Below are positions 10,814-21,237 of a stretch of DNA of 64,000 nt, piece by piece (position 1 is the first letter of the stretch; every line of letters starts with the position of its first letter). Made by a program: the position numbers and the translations under genes. Below the pieces are notes generated by a model. That model saw only the letters and a list, made by a program, of their open reading frames with translations, searched no databases and was not told where the DNA came from. The stretch comes from Affinibrenneria salicis (GTDB taxonomy: Bacteria > Pseudomonadota > Gammaproteobacteria > Enterobacterales > Enterobacteriaceae): assembly GCF_008710095.1 (NCBI RefSeq), contig NZ_VYKJ01000005.1, forward strand, positions 65,375-129,374. Reading direction: 5' to 3'.

Positions 10814-11686
10814 TTAACCGGCGAGAATCGCTTTTACCACGTCGCCGATCTCCGCAAGGCTGCGCACCGTTTTCACGCCGGCCGCTTCCAGCGCGGCAAA
10901 TTTTTCATCCGCTGTGCCTTTCCCGCCGGCGATAATGGCGCCGGCATGCCCCATACGCTTGCCTTTCGGCGCGGTTACGCCGGCAATGTACGCCACCACC
11001 GGCTTGCTGACATGCTGCTGAATGTAGGTTGCCGCTTCTTCCTCCGCCGTGCCGCCGATCTCCCCGATCATCACGATGGCTTCGGTGCGCGGATCCTGTT
11101 CAAACTGCGCCAGAATGTCGATGAAACCGGAGCCCGGGATCGGGTCGCCGCCAATCCCCACGCAGGTCGACTGGCCCAGGCCGGCATCGGTGGTCTGTTT
11201 AACGGCTTCGTAGGTCAGCGTGCCCGAACGGGAGACGATGCCGACCTTGCCCGGCAGGTGAATATGGCCGGGCATGATGCCAATCTTACATTCGCCCGGC
11301 GTGATCACGCCCGGACAGTTCGGCCCAATCATCCGCACGCCGCTTTGCTCCAGCTTCACTTTCACCGTCAGCATATCCAGCGTCGGGATGCCTTCGGTGA
11401 TACAGATAATCAGTTTGATGCCGGCGTCAATGGCTTCCAGAATCGAGTCTTTGCAAAACGGCGCCGGCACATAGATCACCGAAGCCGTGGCGCCGGTGAC
11501 CTCTACCGCTTCGCGCACGGTGTTGAACACCGGCAGGCCGAGATGTTCGGTGCCGCCCTTGCCTGGCGTCACGCCGCCCACCATCTGCGTACCGTAAGCG
11601 ATCGCCTGCTCAGAATGGAATGTCCCCTGACTGCCGGTAAAACCCTGACAAATCACTTTGGTATTTTTATCAATCAGAATGGACAT
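10814..11686 (-). CDS. sucD: Succinyl-CoA synthetase alpha subunit
   Basis: Alpha subunit of ADP-forming succinate-CoA ligase, which converts succinyl-CoA to succinate with ATP formation. The 290-residue product has the CoA-binding Rossmann N-terminus ([16 protein letters not shown]) and the phosphohistidine motif [11 protein letters not shown] near residue 245. The ATG overlaps the sucC stop codon (TAATG), so the two subunits are translationally coupled. Last gene of the sdhCDAB-sucABCD cluster. Confidence 0.98.
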   Translation of the reverse strand: MSILIDKNTKVICQGFTGSQGTFHSEQAIAYGTQMVGGVTPGKGGTEHLGLPVFNTVREAVEVTGATASVIYVPAPFCKDSILEAIDAGIKLIICITEGIPTLDMLTVKVKLEQSGVRMIGPNCPGVITPGECKIGIMPGHIHLPGKVGIVSRSGTLTYEAVKQTTDAGLGQSTCVGIGGDPIPGSGFIDILAQFEQDPRTEAIVMIGEIGGTAEEEAATYIQQHVSKPVVAYIAGVTAPKGKRMGHAGAIIAGGKGTADEKFAALEAAGVKTVRSLAEIGDVVKAILAG

Positions 11687-12852
11687 TATTCACCTCCCAC
11701 TGCGCTGACGGCCTGGCGCGCCGCATCCGTAAGACTGGTGGCCGCCAGAATATTCAGACCGCTATCCGCCAGTTTTTTCGCGCCCAGCGCGGCATTATTG
11801 CCTTCCAGACGAACCACAACCGGTACATTAACGCCGACTTCGGCCACTGCGCCAATAATGCCGTCGGCTATCAGATCGCAGCGTACAATACCGCCAAAAA
11901 TATTCACCAGAACCGCTTTCACCTTGTCGTCCGACAGGATGATTTTAAACGCTTCCGTCACGCGCTCTTTGGTCGCACCGCCGCCCACATCGAGGAAGTT
12001 GGCCGGCGAACCGCCGTGTAGCTTAACGATATCCATCGTGCCCATCGCCAGACCGGCGCCGTTCACCATGCAGCCGATATTGCCGTCCAGCGCGACATAG
12101 TTCAGTTCCCACTGCGCCGCGTGCGCCTCGCGAGCGTCTTCCTGGCTGGGATCGCGCATTTCGCGCAGTTCCGGCTGGCGGAATAACGCGTTGCCGTCCA
12201 CGCCTAATTTGCCATCCAGGCAGATCAGTTCGCCCTGCCCGGTAATCACCAGCGGGTTGATTTCCACCAGCGACAGATCGCGCTCAAGGAACAGGTTCGC
12301 CAGCCCCATAAAGATTTTGCTGAACTGGTTCACCTGACTGCCGCTCAGGCCCAATTTAAACGCCAGTTCGCGTCCCTGATAAGGCAGTGGGCCGGTCAGC
12401 GGATCCAGCGTGGTTTTGTGAATCAGATGCGGCGTCTGTTCCGCCACCTTTTCAATTTCCACGCCGCCTTCGGTCGACGCCATGAACACCACGCGCTGCG
12501 ATGCGCGATCGACGACCGCGCCCAGATAGAGCTCTTTCGCGATGTTGGTGGCGTTTTCCACCAGAATCTGGTGCACCGGCTGCCCGCGAGCATCGGTCTG
12601 GTAGGTCACCAAATGCTTGCCCAGCCAGTTTTCCGCGAAAGCGCGGATATCTTCCTTACTGTTAACCAGTTTTACCCCACCCGCCTTGCCGCGTCCGCCG
12701 GCATGCACCTGGCACTTCACCACCCACGGGCCCGCGCCAATTTTGGATGCGGCCTCTTCCGCTTCGCGCGGCGTAGTGCAGGCATAGCCAACCGGGACCG
12801 GCAGACCATATCGAGCAAAGAGTTGTTTTGCCTGATATTCATGTAAATTCAT
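11686..12852 (-). CDS. sucC: Succinyl-CoA synthetase beta subunit
   Basis: Nucleotide-binding beta subunit of succinyl-CoA synthetase. It has 388 residues as in E. coli, beginning [20 protein letters not shown]. The ATP-grasp fold occupies roughly residues 1-240 ([16 protein letters not shown]) and the C-terminal ligase domain follows, with the [14 protein letters not shown] motif ([11 protein letters not shown]) near 320. It overlaps sucD by one base. A 147-bp gap to sucB contains a GC-rich hairpin (GCGGCGGG at 12958-12965 and CCCGCCGC at 12974-12981). Confidence 0.98.
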   Translation of the reverse strand: MNLHEYQAKQLFARYGLPVPVGYACTTPREAEEAASKIGAGPWVVKCQVHAGGRGKAGGVKLVNSKEDIRAFAENWLGKHLVTYQTDARGQPVHQILVENATNIAKELYLGAVVDRASQRVVFMASTEGGVEIEKVAEQTPHLIHKTTLDPLTGPLPYQGRELAFKLGLSGSQVNQFSKIFMGLANLFLERDLSLVEINPLVITGQGELICLDGKLGVDGNALFRQPELREMRDPSQEDAREAHAAQWELNYVALDGNIGCMVNGAGLAMGTMDIVKLHGGSPANFLDVGGGATKERVTEAFKIILSDDKVKAVLVNIFGGIVRCDLIADGIIGAVAEVGVNVPVVVRLEGNNAALGAKKLADSGLNILAATSLTDAARQAVSAVGGE

Positions 12853-12957
12853 GATGTTCTTCCACGTATGTCTGAAGAGAAGTCATCGACTTTCTATATT
12901 TTGGATAAAGCCGTTGCTTTAACAACGACCGAGCGTAGCACACAAAATGCCAGATTC

Positions 12958-12981
12958 GCGGCGGGGCGGCCGTCCCGCCGC
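12958..12981 (-). other. GC-rich hairpin between sucB and sucC
   Basis: An 8-bp perfect stem, GCGGCGGG and CCCGCCGC, with an 8-base loop. No T-run follows on the minus strand, so it is more likely an mRNA-stabilising or processing structure between sucB and sucC than a terminator. Confidence 0.5.
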
Positions 12982-12999
12982 CCCGCCCTTGCGTCAGAA

Positions 13000-14229
13000 T
13001 TAAACGTCCAGCAACAGACGTGCGGGATCTTCCAGCATATCTTTGATTGTTACCAGGAAGCTGACCGACTCGCGGCCATCGATCAGGCGATGATCGTAGG
13101 AAAGCGCCAGGTACATCATCGGCAGAATCACCACCTGCCCTTCTACCGCCATAGGACGATCCTTAATGGCGTGCATACCTAAAATCGCGCTCTGCGGCGG
13201 GTTGATGATCGGCGTGGACATCAGCGAACCAAACACCCCGCCGTTGGTGATCGTGAAATTGCCGCCGGTCAGTTCCTCAACCGTCAGTTTACCGTCGCGT
13301 CCTTTTATCGCCAGCTCTTTGATTTTCTTTTCAATCTCGGCCATGCCCAGCGCATCCACGTCGCGCAGCACCGGCGTGACCAGACCTCGCGGCGTCGAAA
13401 CCGCAATACTGATGTCAAAGTAGTTGTGGTACACCACGTCTTCGCCATCGATGGACGCATTCACTTCCGGGAAGCGTTTCAGCGCTTCGACCACGGCTTT
13501 CAGGTAGAAGGACATAAAGCCCAGCCGCACGCCATGGCGCTTCTCAAACGCCTCGCCATACTGCTTGCGCAGATCCATAATCGGCTTCATGTTGACCTCG
13601 TTGAAGGTGGTCAGCATGGCCGTATTATTTTTGGCTTCCAGCAAGCGTTCCGCTACGCGTTTACGCAGACGCGTCATCGGCACGCGTTTTTCGCTGCGGC
13701 CGGCGATGACCGGTTGCGGCGCGGCGACGACGGGCGCGGTCGGTTTCGCCTGCGGCGCGCTCTCCTTGCTGCGCGCGGCCAGATGTTTCTCCACGTCTTC
13801 GCGGGTAAGACGCCCGCCCACGCCGCTGCCTTTAATCGCGGCGGCGTCCAGATCGTGTTCGGCGATCAGGCGGCGGATCGCCGGGCTGAGCGCATCGTTG
13901 CTTTCCTCTTCCAGCCCGGCGGTATAGCGCTGGGCCGGCGTGGCCTCCTGGCTCTGCGACTTCTCGCTGGATTGCCGGCCGGAACTGTCTTCCGGGCGCA
14001 GACGGCCTAATATCTGACGCGCAACCACGGTGGCGCCTTCCTCTTCCAGCACGGCGTCCAGAACGCCGGCTTCCACCGCCGGCACTTCCAGCACAACTTT
14101 GTCGGTTTCAATTTCAACCAGGACTTCATCACGCTGAACGCTATCGCCCGGTTTTTTATGCCAAGTGGCAACGGTGGCGTCAACTACCGATTCCGGCAGG
14201 TCAGGAACAAGAATATCTACGCTACTCAT
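13000..14229 (-). CDS. sucB: Dihydrolipoyl succinyltransferase (2-oxoglutarate dehydrogenase E2)
   Basis: Core E2 of the 2-oxoglutarate dehydrogenase complex; it moves the succinyl group from E1 to CoA. The 409-residue protein has a lipoyl domain (1-77) with the lipoylated Lys44 in [10 protein letters not shown], a peripheral subunit-binding domain (about 112-147, [14 protein letters not shown]) and the C-terminal catalytic domain with the active-site motif [10 protein letters not shown] near 380. It starts 16 bp after sucA. Confidence 0.98.
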   Translation of the reverse strand: MSSVDILVPDLPESVVDATVATWHKKPGDSVQRDEVLVEIETDKVVLEVPAVEAGVLDAVLEEEGATVVARQILGRLRPEDSSGRQSSEKSQSQEATPAQRYTAGLEEESNDALSPAIRRLIAEHDLDAAAIKGSGVGGRLTREDVEKHLAARSKESAPQAKPTAPVVAAPQPVIAGRSEKRVPMTRLRKRVAERLLEAKNNTAMLTTFNEVNMKPIMDLRKQYGEAFEKRHGVRLGFMSFYLKAVVEALKRFPEVNASIDGEDVVYHNYFDISIAVSTPRGLVTPVLRDVDALGMAEIEKKIKELAIKGRDGKLTVEELTGGNFTITNGGVFGSLMSTPIINPPQSAILGMHAIKDRPMAVEGQVVILPMMYLALSYDHRLIDGRESVSFLVTIKDMLEDPARLLLDV

Positions 14230-14245
14230 TATCTATCCTTTCTAT

Positions 14246-17053
14246 TTAATCAACGTTCAGCGCGTCATTAACCAGATCTTGCTGCTGCTTCTGGTGTACG
14301 GACATATAGCCAACCGCCGGTGAGGCGGATGCGGGACGCCCGGCGTAACGTAAAGAGGCGCCGAATGGAATAACTTCCCGTAAATGGTGCTGGCTACAGT
14401 ACCAGGCGCCCTGATTCAGCGGCTCTTCCTGGCACCAGACAAAATCATGAACCTGAGCGAAGGGCTCCAGCGTCGCCTGCACCGCCTGGTGAGGGAACGG
14501 ATAAAGCTGTTCGATACGCACGATCGCCACATCGTTCTGGCCGTTCTTGCGCCGCTGCGCCAGCAGATCGTAATAGACTTTGCCGGAACAGAGCACCACG
14601 CGTTTGATATCTTTCAGTTCCAGATCGTCGACTTCGCCGATTGCCGGAAGGAACTGGCCGTCGGCCAGATCTTCCAACGAGGAGATGGCCAGCGGATGGC
14701 GCAACAATGATTTCGGCGACATAACGATCAGCGGGCGCCGCATGCCGCGCAGCGCCTGACGGCGCAGCATATGGTAAACCTGCGCCGGCGTAGACGGAAT
14801 GCACACCTGCATATTTTGCTCCGCGCACAGCTGCAGATAGCGCTCCAGCCGCGCCGAGGAGTGTTCCGGCCCCTGTCCTTCGTAGCCATGCGGCAGCAGC
14901 ATCACCAGCCCGCACATGCGGCCCCATTTCTGTTCGCCGGAGCTGATGAACTGATCGATCACCACCTGCGCGCCGTTGGCGAAGTCGCCGAACTGCGCTT
15001 CCCAGATGGTCAGCGTGCGCGGCTCTGCGGTGGCGTAGCCGTATTCAAAGGCCAGCACCGCCTCTTCGGACAGCACGGAATCCCAGACGTTGAAGATCCC
15101 CTGCGCATTGTGCACATGTTCAAGCGGCGTATAGCCGGAACCGTTTTTCTGGTTGTGCACCACCGCATGGCGGTGGAAAAAGGTGCCGCGGCCGGTATCT
15201 TCGCCCGACAGCCGCACCGAAATGCCTTCATCAACCAGCGTAGCGTAGGCCAGCATTTCCGCCCCGCCCCAGTCGAACGGCTTGTTGCCGAGCGCCATGT
15301 CCATACGGTCGTGATAAATACGCGCCACCCGCGGCTGCATTTCTATCGCCTCCGGGATATCGCTGATGCGTTTAGCCAGCTCCTGCAGCCGCTTCATCTC
15401 GACCTTGTGCGGATAAGGCTCGTCCCACTCGTGGTTCAGATAAGGCGACCAGGTGAAGGTCTGCATATCCATCTCGCGCCACTCTTCCACCACGCATTCG
15501 CCGTTATCCAGCGCGTCGCGGTACAGGTTGACCATCTCGGTGGCGTCTTCCAGCGTAACCACTTGTTCCAGTTCCAGACGGTCCGCATACACTTTACGCG
15601 GCGTCGGGTGCTTTTTGATTTTCTGATACATCATCGGCTGCGTGGCGCTCGGTTCATCAGCCTCGTTATGGCCGTGCCGACGATAGCAAATCAGGTCGAT
15701 AAACACATCGAGTTTAAAGGTGTTGCGGAAATCCAGCGCGAGGCGGGTAACAAAGGCCACCGCCTCCGGATCGTCAGAGTTGACGTGGAAAATAGGCGCC
15801 TGCACCATTTTGCCGATATCGGTGCAATATTCGGTCGAGCGAATATCCAGCAGGTTCGAGGTAGTGAAACCGATGCGGTTATTGATCACGATACGCAACG
15901 TGCCGCCCACTTCATAGCCGCGCACCCGCGACATATTCAGCGTTTCCTGCACCACGCCCTGACCGCTGATGGCCGCATCCCCATGAATGGTGACCGGCAG
16001 CACCAGCGTGCCAACCGGGTTATCCAGCCGGTCGAGACGGGCGCGCACGGAGCCGGTCACTACCGGGCTGACGATCTCCAGATGTGACGGGTTAAAGGCC
16101 AGCGCCAGATGCACCAGCCCGCCCTCGGTTTCCATATCGGATGAGAAACCCTGATGGTATTTCACATCGCCGGTGCCCAAATGTTCCTTATGCTTGCCGG
16201 AGAATTCATCGAACAGATCCTGCGGCTTTTTCCCTACCACATTGACCAGCACATTCAGACGACCGCGGTGCGCCATGCCTAACACCACTTCGCGGGTGCC
16301 GTTCTTGCCGGCGTGGCGGACCAGTTCTTTCAGCATCGGCACCAGCGCATCGCCGCCTTCGAGCGAGAAACGCTTAGCGCCCGGGAAACGGGCCGCCAGG
16401 TAACGTTCCAGCCCTTCGGCCGCCGTCAGCTCTTTCAGGAAGATCTTTTTCTCTTGCGCGCTGAACGAAGGCTGACCGACGACGGACTCGATACGATGCT
16501 GGATCCAGCGTTTTTCTTCCGTATTGGTGATATGCATATACTCCGCGCCAATCGGACCACAGTAGGTCCGCTTCAGCGCTTCATACAGTTCTCCCAGTAC
16601 CATGGTGTCTTTACCGATGGCGAACGACCCCACGTTAAAGGTTTCCTGCAAATCTTCCTGCGTCAGATTGTGATAGTCGAGGTCCAGTTCAGGAACCGGG
16701 ATCTGAGGGCGTAAATTAAGGGGATCGAGACTTGCCTGCTGGTGGCCGCGGAAGCGAAAGGCGTTTATCAGCTGCAGCACCTTGACCTGTTTAGCGTCGT
16801 TATCCGGGTCGGTAATCGACGAAGCATAGCGCGAGCTGTCTTTCGCCAGGCGACGAAAATAGTCGCGCGTTTTGGAATGGAGTTGATCCGGTTTGACCCC
16901 CGTCGTGGGCAGTTGCTGAAAAATAGAACGCCAGCTGAGATCGATGGAGTCCGGATCGGTTAAAAAATCTTCATAGAGCTGCTCTATGTAGGACTGGTTC
17001 GCGCCCGCCAGATAGGAGGAATCCAGCCAGGCCTTCATTGCGCCGTTCTGCAT
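14246..17053 (-). CDS. sucA: 2-oxoglutarate dehydrogenase E1 component
   Basis: Thiamine-diphosphate-dependent decarboxylase that opens the 2-oxoglutarate dehydrogenase reaction. The 935-residue product matches the E. coli protein along its whole length: N-terminus MKAWLDSSYLAGANQSYIEQ, the E1 motifs VLGMAHRGRLNVLVNV (near 260), IHGDAAISGQGVVQETLNMS and RRHGHNEADEPSATQP, and the pyrimidine-binding transketolase-like region RLSGEDTGRGTFFHRHAV. It follows sdhB after a 321-bp gap holding two large hairpins. Confidence 0.98.
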   Translation of the reverse strand: MQNGAMKAWLDSSYLAGANQSYIEQLYEDFLTDPDSIDLSWRSIFQQLPTTGVKPDQLHSKTRDYFRRLAKDSSRYASSITDPDNDAKQVKVLQLINAFRFRGHQQASLDPLNLRPQIPVPELDLDYHNLTQEDLQETFNVGSFAIGKDTMVLGELYEALKRTYCGPIGAEYMHITNTEEKRWIQHRIESVVGQPSFSAQEKKIFLKELTAAEGLERYLAARFPGAKRFSLEGGDALVPMLKELVRHAGKNGTREVVLGMAHRGRLNVLVNVVGKKPQDLFDEFSGKHKEHLGTGDVKYHQGFSSDMETEGGLVHLALAFNPSHLEIVSPVVTGSVRARLDRLDNPVGTLVLPVTIHGDAAISGQGVVQETLNMSRVRGYEVGGTLRIVINNRIGFTTSNLLDIRSTEYCTDIGKMVQAPIFHVNSDDPEAVAFVTRLALDFRNTFKLDVFIDLICYRRHGHNEADEPSATQPMMYQKIKKHPTPRKVYADRLELEQVVTLEDATEMVNLYRDALDNGECVVEEWREMDMQTFTWSPYLNHEWDEPYPHKVEMKRLQELAKRISDIPEAIEMQPRVARIYHDRMDMALGNKPFDWGGAEMLAYATLVDEGISVRLSGEDTGRGTFFHRHAVVHNQKNGSGYTPLEHVHNAQGIFNVWDSVLSEEAVLAFEYGYATAEPRTLTIWEAQFGDFANGAQVVIDQFISSGEQKWGRMCGLVMLLPHGYEGQGPEHSSARLERYLQLCAEQNMQVCIPSTPAQVYHMLRRQALRGMRRPLIVMSPKSLLRHPLAISSLEDLADGQFLPAIGEVDDLELKDIKRVVLCSGKVYYDLLAQRRKNGQNDVAIVRIEQLYPFPHQAVQATLEPFAQVHDFVWCQEEPLNQGAWYCSQHHLREVIPFGASLRYAGRPASASPAVGYMSVHQKQQQDLVNDALNVD

Positions 17054-17188
17054 TATGATCCCTTAAGCTTTATCAGCTTCAGTTTTCGCCGTGGTTAACA
17101 TGTCTTTAATACCGTAGATGCGGTTGCCATAAAGGGATCATATAACGTACCGGGTACGCAGAAATACTCTCTCAGCCCTTTAAGGAAC

Positions 17189-17228
17189 CTTTAAAAACCG
17201 GTTCTGGCGCATAAGCCGGCTTTTAAAG
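17189..17228. repeat. Inverted repeat 1 between sdhB and sucA
   Basis: CTTTAAAAACCGG (17189-17201) pairs with CCGGCTTTTAAAG (17216-17228) with one mismatch: a 13-bp stem with a 14-base loop. Reading either way the stem ends in T-rich sequence, so partial termination is possible. Confidence 0.7.
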
Positions 17229-17278
17229 ATTTCCTGCGGCGGCCCGCGGCGTATGCGGGACTGGTCTTCGACTTTATC

Positions 17279-17316
17279 TTTCAGGGACCGTTGGGCGGAC
17301 CCGCCGGTCCCTGAAA
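17279..17316. repeat. Inverted repeat 2 between sdhB and sucA
   Basis: TTTCAGGGACCG (17279-17290) pairs perfectly with CGGTCCCTGAAA (17305-17316): a 12-bp stem with a 14-base loop that itself holds GGG and CCC. Its A/T ends resemble a two-way terminator or attenuator, though it lies inside the sdh-suc gene cluster. Confidence 0.7.
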
Positions 17317-17374
17317 TCGATTAGCTATAGCTAACTAATTATACATCAAATACTTATTGATTCACGCACTCAAC

Positions 17375-18091
17375 TCAGGCTCCGCGCTGCAGCAACATGG
17401 TTTTTATATGGCCAATCGCGCGGGTTGGGTTAAGCCCCTTCGGACACACGTTAACGCAGTTCATAATGCTGTGGCAGCGGAATACGCTGAAAGCATCGTC
17501 CAGATTGTCCAGCCGGGGTTTCGTTTCGGTATCGCGGCTGTCGATAAGAAAACGGTACGCCGCCAGCAGTCCGGCCGGACCGACGAACTTATCCGGGTTC
17601 CACCAGAACGACGGGCAAGAGGTGGAACAACAGGCGCACATGATGCACTCGTATAAACCATCCAGCTTCGCCCGCTGTTCCGGCGACTGCAAATGCTCGC
17701 GCGCCGGCGGATTTTTGCCGTCATTCAGCAGATAAGGTTTGATCTTCTCATACTGGGCGTAAAACTGCCCCATATCGACGACCAGATCGCGCACCACCGG
17801 CAGGCCCGGCAACGGCCGGATAACAATTTTATGGCTGCCGCGGCGCAGTGCGGAAACCGGCGTGATACAGGCCAGACCGTTTTTGCCGTTCATGTTAACG
17901 CCGTCGGAACCGCACACCCCCTCGCGGCACGAGCGACGAAAAACCAGCGTCGGGTCTTGCTCCTTCAGCAGCATCAGCGCGTCCAGCAGCATCATATCCC
18001 GCCCTTCTTCGGCCTCAAGTTGGTAATCCTGCATGCGCGGCGCATCGTCAACATCCGGGTTGTAACGATAAATAGAGAATTCGAGTTTCAT
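17375..18091 (-). CDS. sdhB: Succinate dehydrogenase iron-sulfur subunit
   Basis: Electron-transfer subunit of complex II, carrying [2Fe-2S], [4Fe-4S] and [3Fe-4S] clusters from FAD to quinone. The 238-residue product shows all three ligand sets: CREGVCGSDGVNMNG with a later Cys (2Fe-2S, about 55-75), CIMCACCSTSCPSFWW (about 149-164) and CHSIMNCVNVCPKGLNP (about 205-222). It starts 16 bp after sdhA. Confidence 0.98.
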   Translation of the reverse strand: MKLEFSIYRYNPDVDDAPRMQDYQLEAEEGRDMMLLDALMLLKEQDPTLVFRRSCREGVCGSDGVNMNGKNGLACITPVSALRRGSHKIVIRPLPGLPVVRDLVVDMGQFYAQYEKIKPYLLNDGKNPPAREHLQSPEQRAKLDGLYECIMCACCSTSCPSFWWNPDKFVGPAGLLAAYRFLIDSRDTETKPRLDNLDDAFSVFRCHSIMNCVNVCPKGLNPTRAIGHIKTMLLQRGA

Positions 18092-18107
18092 CGTATGATC
18101 TCCGCGA

Positions 18108-19874
18108 TTAATAAGTACGCACTTTCGGCGGGAACGCCGGGCGCAGTTTAGGCTGCATGTTCACCGCGCGGCGCGTCATACTCTCGCTTTGCGGCAGATA
18201 CAGCGTATGGCACAGCCAGTTGGCGTCATCGCGATCGGGATAATCGAAGCGGCTGTGCGCGCCGCGGCTTTCGGTGCGGTAGTTCGCCGAAACGGCGGTG
18301 GCGTAGGCCGTTTCCATCAGGTTGTCGAGTTCAAGACACTCGATGCGCTGAGTGTTGAAATCGCGCGAGGTATCATCCAGCCGCGCGTTTTTCAGCCGTT
18401 CGCGGATAATTTTCAGCTCTTCCAGCCCTTTCGCCATCGCGTCGCCCTCGCGGAACACCGAGAAATTGTGCTGCATGCAGGACTGCAGCGCCTTGCGGAT
18501 CTCCACCGGATTTTCACCGCTGCGCGTGCTGTTCCAGCGATTGAGACGTTCAAGCGAGGCGTCGATGTCGTCGTCGCTGGCGTCGCGGCCGCCGCCCTGT
18601 TCATCCAGCGACGCCTGTAGATGCAGGCCGGCCGCACGGCCGAACACCACCAGGTCGAGCAACGAGTTGCCGCCCAATCGGTTGGCGCCGTGTACCGATA
18701 CGCAGGCGATTTCGCCCACCGCAAACAGGCCGGGGATCACCACATCCTCGCCTTTTTCGTTCACGGTCAGCGCCTGGCCGGTCACTTTAGTGGGGATGCC
18801 ACCCATCATATAATGGCAGGTCGGGATGACCGGAATCGGCTCTTTTATCGGGTCGACGTGGGCAAAGGTGCGCGACAGCTCCAGAATGCCGGGCAGGCGC
18901 GACTCCAGCACCTCTTTCCCCAGATGATCCAGCTTCAGTTTAGCGTGCGGTCCCCACGGCCCGTCGCAGCCGCGCCCTTCGCGGATTTCGATCATAATCG
19001 AACGCGCCACCACGTCGCGTCCGGCCAGATCCTTCGCGTTCGGCGCATAGCGCTCCATAAAACGCTCGCCGTGTTTATTCAGCAGATAGCCGCCTTCTCC
19101 GCGGCAGCCCTCGGTGACCAGCACGCCCGCGCCGGCGATGCCGGTGGGGTGGAACTGCCACATTTCCATATCCTGTACCGGCACGCCGGCGCGCAGCGCC
19201 ATGCCGACGCCGTCGCCGGTATTAATATGGGCATTGGTGGTCGACTGATAAATGCGGCCCGCGCCGCCGGTCGCCAGCACGGTGGCCCGCGCCTTGAAAT
19301 AGACCACTTCCCCGCTTTCGATACAAATAGCGGTGCAGCCCATCACCACGCCATCCTGATTTTTCACCAGATCGAGCGCGTACCACTCGGAGAAGATAGT
19401 GGTGTGATTACGCAGATTCTGCTGATACAGGGTGTGCAGCAGCGCGTGGCCGGTACGGTCGGCGGCGGCGGCGGTGCGCGCCGCCTGTTCGCCGCCGAAG
19501 TTTCTCGACTGACCGCCGAACGGACGCTGATAAATGCGGCCGTCGTCCAGCCGGGAGAAAGGCAGCCCCATGTGCTCCAGCTCCAGCACCGCTTCCGGGC
19601 CGGTTTTACACATATATTCGATCGCATCCTGGTCGCCGATATAGTCGGAGCCTTTCACCGTATCGTACATATGCCATTCCCAGTTATCCTCATGGGTATT
19701 GCCCAGCGCCACGGTAATACCGCCCTGAGCCGACACCGTATGGGAACGGGTGGGAAACACCTTCGACAGCAGGGCGCAGGACAGCCCCTGCTGGGATATT
19801 TGCAGTGCGGCGCGCATTCCCGCGCCGCCGGCGCCGATCACAACGGCATCAAACTCTCTGACAGGTAAATTCAT
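18108..19874 (-). CDS. sdhA: Succinate dehydrogenase flavoprotein subunit
   Basis: Catalytic FAD subunit of complex II that oxidises succinate to fumarate. The ATG at 19874 ([19 protein letters not shown]) gives 588 residues as in E. coli and overlaps the sdhD stop codon (TAATG); the frame is open about 100 codons upstream through sdhD, which is not part of the gene. The GAGGAG dinucleotide fold and the covalent-FAD histidine motif [10 protein letters not shown] near residue 45 are present, as is the catalytic HPTGIAG region. Confidence 0.98.
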   Translation of the reverse strand: MNLPVREFDAVVIGAGGAGMRAALQISQQGLSCALLSKVFPTRSHTVSAQGGITVALGNTHEDNWEWHMYDTVKGSDYIGDQDAIEYMCKTGPEAVLELEHMGLPFSRLDDGRIYQRPFGGQSRNFGGEQAARTAAAADRTGHALLHTLYQQNLRNHTTIFSEWYALDLVKNQDGVVMGCTAICIESGEVVYFKARATVLATGGAGRIYQSTTNAHINTGDGVGMALRAGVPVQDMEMWQFHPTGIAGAGVLVTEGCRGEGGYLLNKHGERFMERYAPNAKDLAGRDVVARSIMIEIREGRGCDGPWGPHAKLKLDHLGKEVLESRLPGILELSRTFAHVDPIKEPIPVIPTCHYMMGGIPTKVTGQALTVNEKGEDVVIPGLFAVGEIACVSVHGANRLGGNSLLDLVVFGRAAGLHLQASLDEQGGGRDASDDDIDASLERLNRWNSTRSGENPVEIRKALQSCMQHNFSVFREGDAMAKGLEELKIIRERLKNARLDDTSRDFNTQRIECLELDNLMETAYATAVSANYRTESRGAHSRFDYPDRDDANWLCHTLYLPQSESMTRRAVNMQPKLRPAFPPKVRTY

Positions 19875-20221
19875 TACGCCCCCCACACCACAATCGTTCC
19901 ATAAATGACGTACACCAACAGCGTAACCACGATCGCCAGCTGTAATACCAGCCGCAGGCCGAGCGGTTTGATGTAATCGGTCAACACCTGCCATAAGCCA
20001 ATCCAGGCATGCACCAGGATGGAAAGCAGCGTCAACAGCGTGAAGACTTTGGTGAGAGGCTGGGCGAAAAAGCCGCGCCAGACGGGATACGAGATCGCAT
20101 CGGCAGTGATCACGAAACCCAGGATATACAGCACATACAACACAATGACGATGGCGGAAGCGCGAATTAATAACCAATCGTGTACGCCATTACGCCCCAA
20201 CGCAGAGGCATTGCTTACCAT
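19874..20221 (-). CDS. sdhD: Succinate dehydrogenase membrane anchor SdhD
   Basis: Hydrophobic subunit that helps bind haem b and ubiquinone. The 115-residue protein has three transmembrane helices (about 15-36, 57-79, 91-111). His at position 71 region ([16 protein letters not shown]) is the expected haem ligand and the DY motif the expected quinone contact. It overlaps sdhC by 7 bases and sdhA by one, fitting tight coupling. Confidence 0.97.
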   Translation of the reverse strand: MVSNASALGRNGVHDWLLIRASAIVIVLYVLYILGFVITADAISYPVWRGFFAQPLTKVFTLLTLLSILVHAWIGLWQVLTDYIKPLGLRLVLQLAIVVTLLVYVIYGTIVVWGA

Positions 20222-20604
20222 ACGAGGACTCCAGCCAGAATTGAAAGCACGACAGTAATGACAAAAGAAATAACGGCGGAACGTTTCCCGGCCTGCAGCG
20301 TCTCTTCAATATAGCCAAAGTCCATCAGCAGATGGCGAATGCCGCCGACGATGTGCCAGGCCAGCGCGGTGAGAATGCCCCACAGGACAAACCAGACAAT
20401 AAAGCTGTCCATCACCGCGGCGGCGCGGGAAAAGCCGTCCTGAGAAGAGAGCGAGAGGCCCAGCAGCCACAGCAGGATACCGACGGCGACAAAGGTGATG
20501 ACGCCGGAGACGCGGTGTAGAATTGAAGCTATCGCAGTAACGGGAAACCGGATCGTCTGCAGATCCAAATTAACAGGTCTTTGTTTTTTCACAGATTCGC
20601 CCAC
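20215..20604 (-). CDS. sdhC: Succinate dehydrogenase cytochrome b556 subunit SdhC
   Basis: Membrane anchor subunit holding haem b and part of the ubiquinone site. The 129-residue product contains [20 protein letters not shown] and SILHRVSGV, where Ser and Arg line the quinone site. The haem ligand His lies in [13 protein letters not shown], and three transmembrane helices are visible. The start is GTG at 20604, giving the same length as the E. coli protein. First gene of the sdh-suc cluster. Confidence 0.97.
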   Translation of the reverse strand: MGESVKKQRPVNLDLQTIRFPVTAIASILHRVSGVITFVAVGILLWLLGLSLSSQDGFSRAAAVMDSFIVWFVLWGILTALAWHIVGGIRHLLMDFGYIEETLQAGKRSAVISFVITVVLSILAGVLVW

Positions 20605-21237
20605 ACAGCTCTTTATTATTTTTCCTTCCTCCGGATCTGGATGGGCTCAGACAGCAGGGTAAGCAGACTCAGATAAAAACGCCGTCTCCATCACACCGCC
20701 AGACATCGCATCCTGGTGTCTGTCCGGTGCATTCTTACCGTACTGGGTGCTCCTGTCGCAGGGTTCTCCGGAGACCTGATCGAAGTATAGGTACTTCACA
20801 TTCTTATTACAATTCCCCTACAAACCGTTTGGGAACATTTCCCCCAAATAGTGAGTGGGATCACGATTTTCACAATTAATATAAAAACCATTATCTATTT
20901 TGACAAAAAATCAACATTTACATTACAACTAATCCAGTAAAAGCCCTATGATGAATCATAGATTTGTTGAGACGCTTCCACCTGTGCGCAACTTATGTAA
21001 AAGTGGGTGGATAAATCCCCGTAAAAGTCACAGGTAATGGCTGCAATCATATTCAAGCTGGTTAAGCGCCGGGAAAACTGGGTTTTCTCCTGAATGTGGC
21101 TGACGTACTGTTCCGTCTGCTCTGTACCCTTAAATGACTCACAGAGTCCGTCCGCGTCTGTCGCCGTTGCGGACACAGGCTGACAGTATTTCCACGGTGA
21201 ATGTTTTTTAAAAATATAGCGCTAAGGAGACTGTGAA
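20605..21237. other. 633-bp divergent control region between sdhC and gltA
   Basis: It should hold the sdh promoter (minus strand) and the gltA promoters (plus strand). The 20800-20960 part is very AT-rich and contains a CRP-like site given separately. A 76-codon minus-strand frame at 20946-21176 has no family resemblance or good ribosome-binding site and was not called. gltA is preceded by AAGGAGA at 21222-21228. Confidence 0.6.
20850..20865. promoter_or_regulatory. CRP-like site in sdhC-gltA control region
   Basis: AGTGA-GTGGGA-TCACG fits the CRP consensus TGTGA-N6-TCACA at eight of ten positions. sdhCDAB is CRP-activated in E. coli and the site lies 246 bp before sdhC, so control of sdh is the likely role; this is inferred from sequence only. 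Confidence 0.55.

Larger units (their letters stand above)
17054..17374. other. 321-bp sdhB-sucA intergenic region with two hairpins
   Basis: No gene seen. Two strong inverted repeats fill the centre and are listed separately. In E. coli this gap lies inside the long sdh-suc transcript and holds a weak suc promoter; the hairpins may set the relative mRNA levels of sdh and suc. No clear promoter hexamers were picked out by eye. Confidence 0.5.

Noticed and set aside
20946..21176. 76-codon minus-strand ORF in the sdhC-gltA gap
   Set aside because: No family similarity I can name, no good ribosome-binding site, and it overlaps the expected gltA promoter region.
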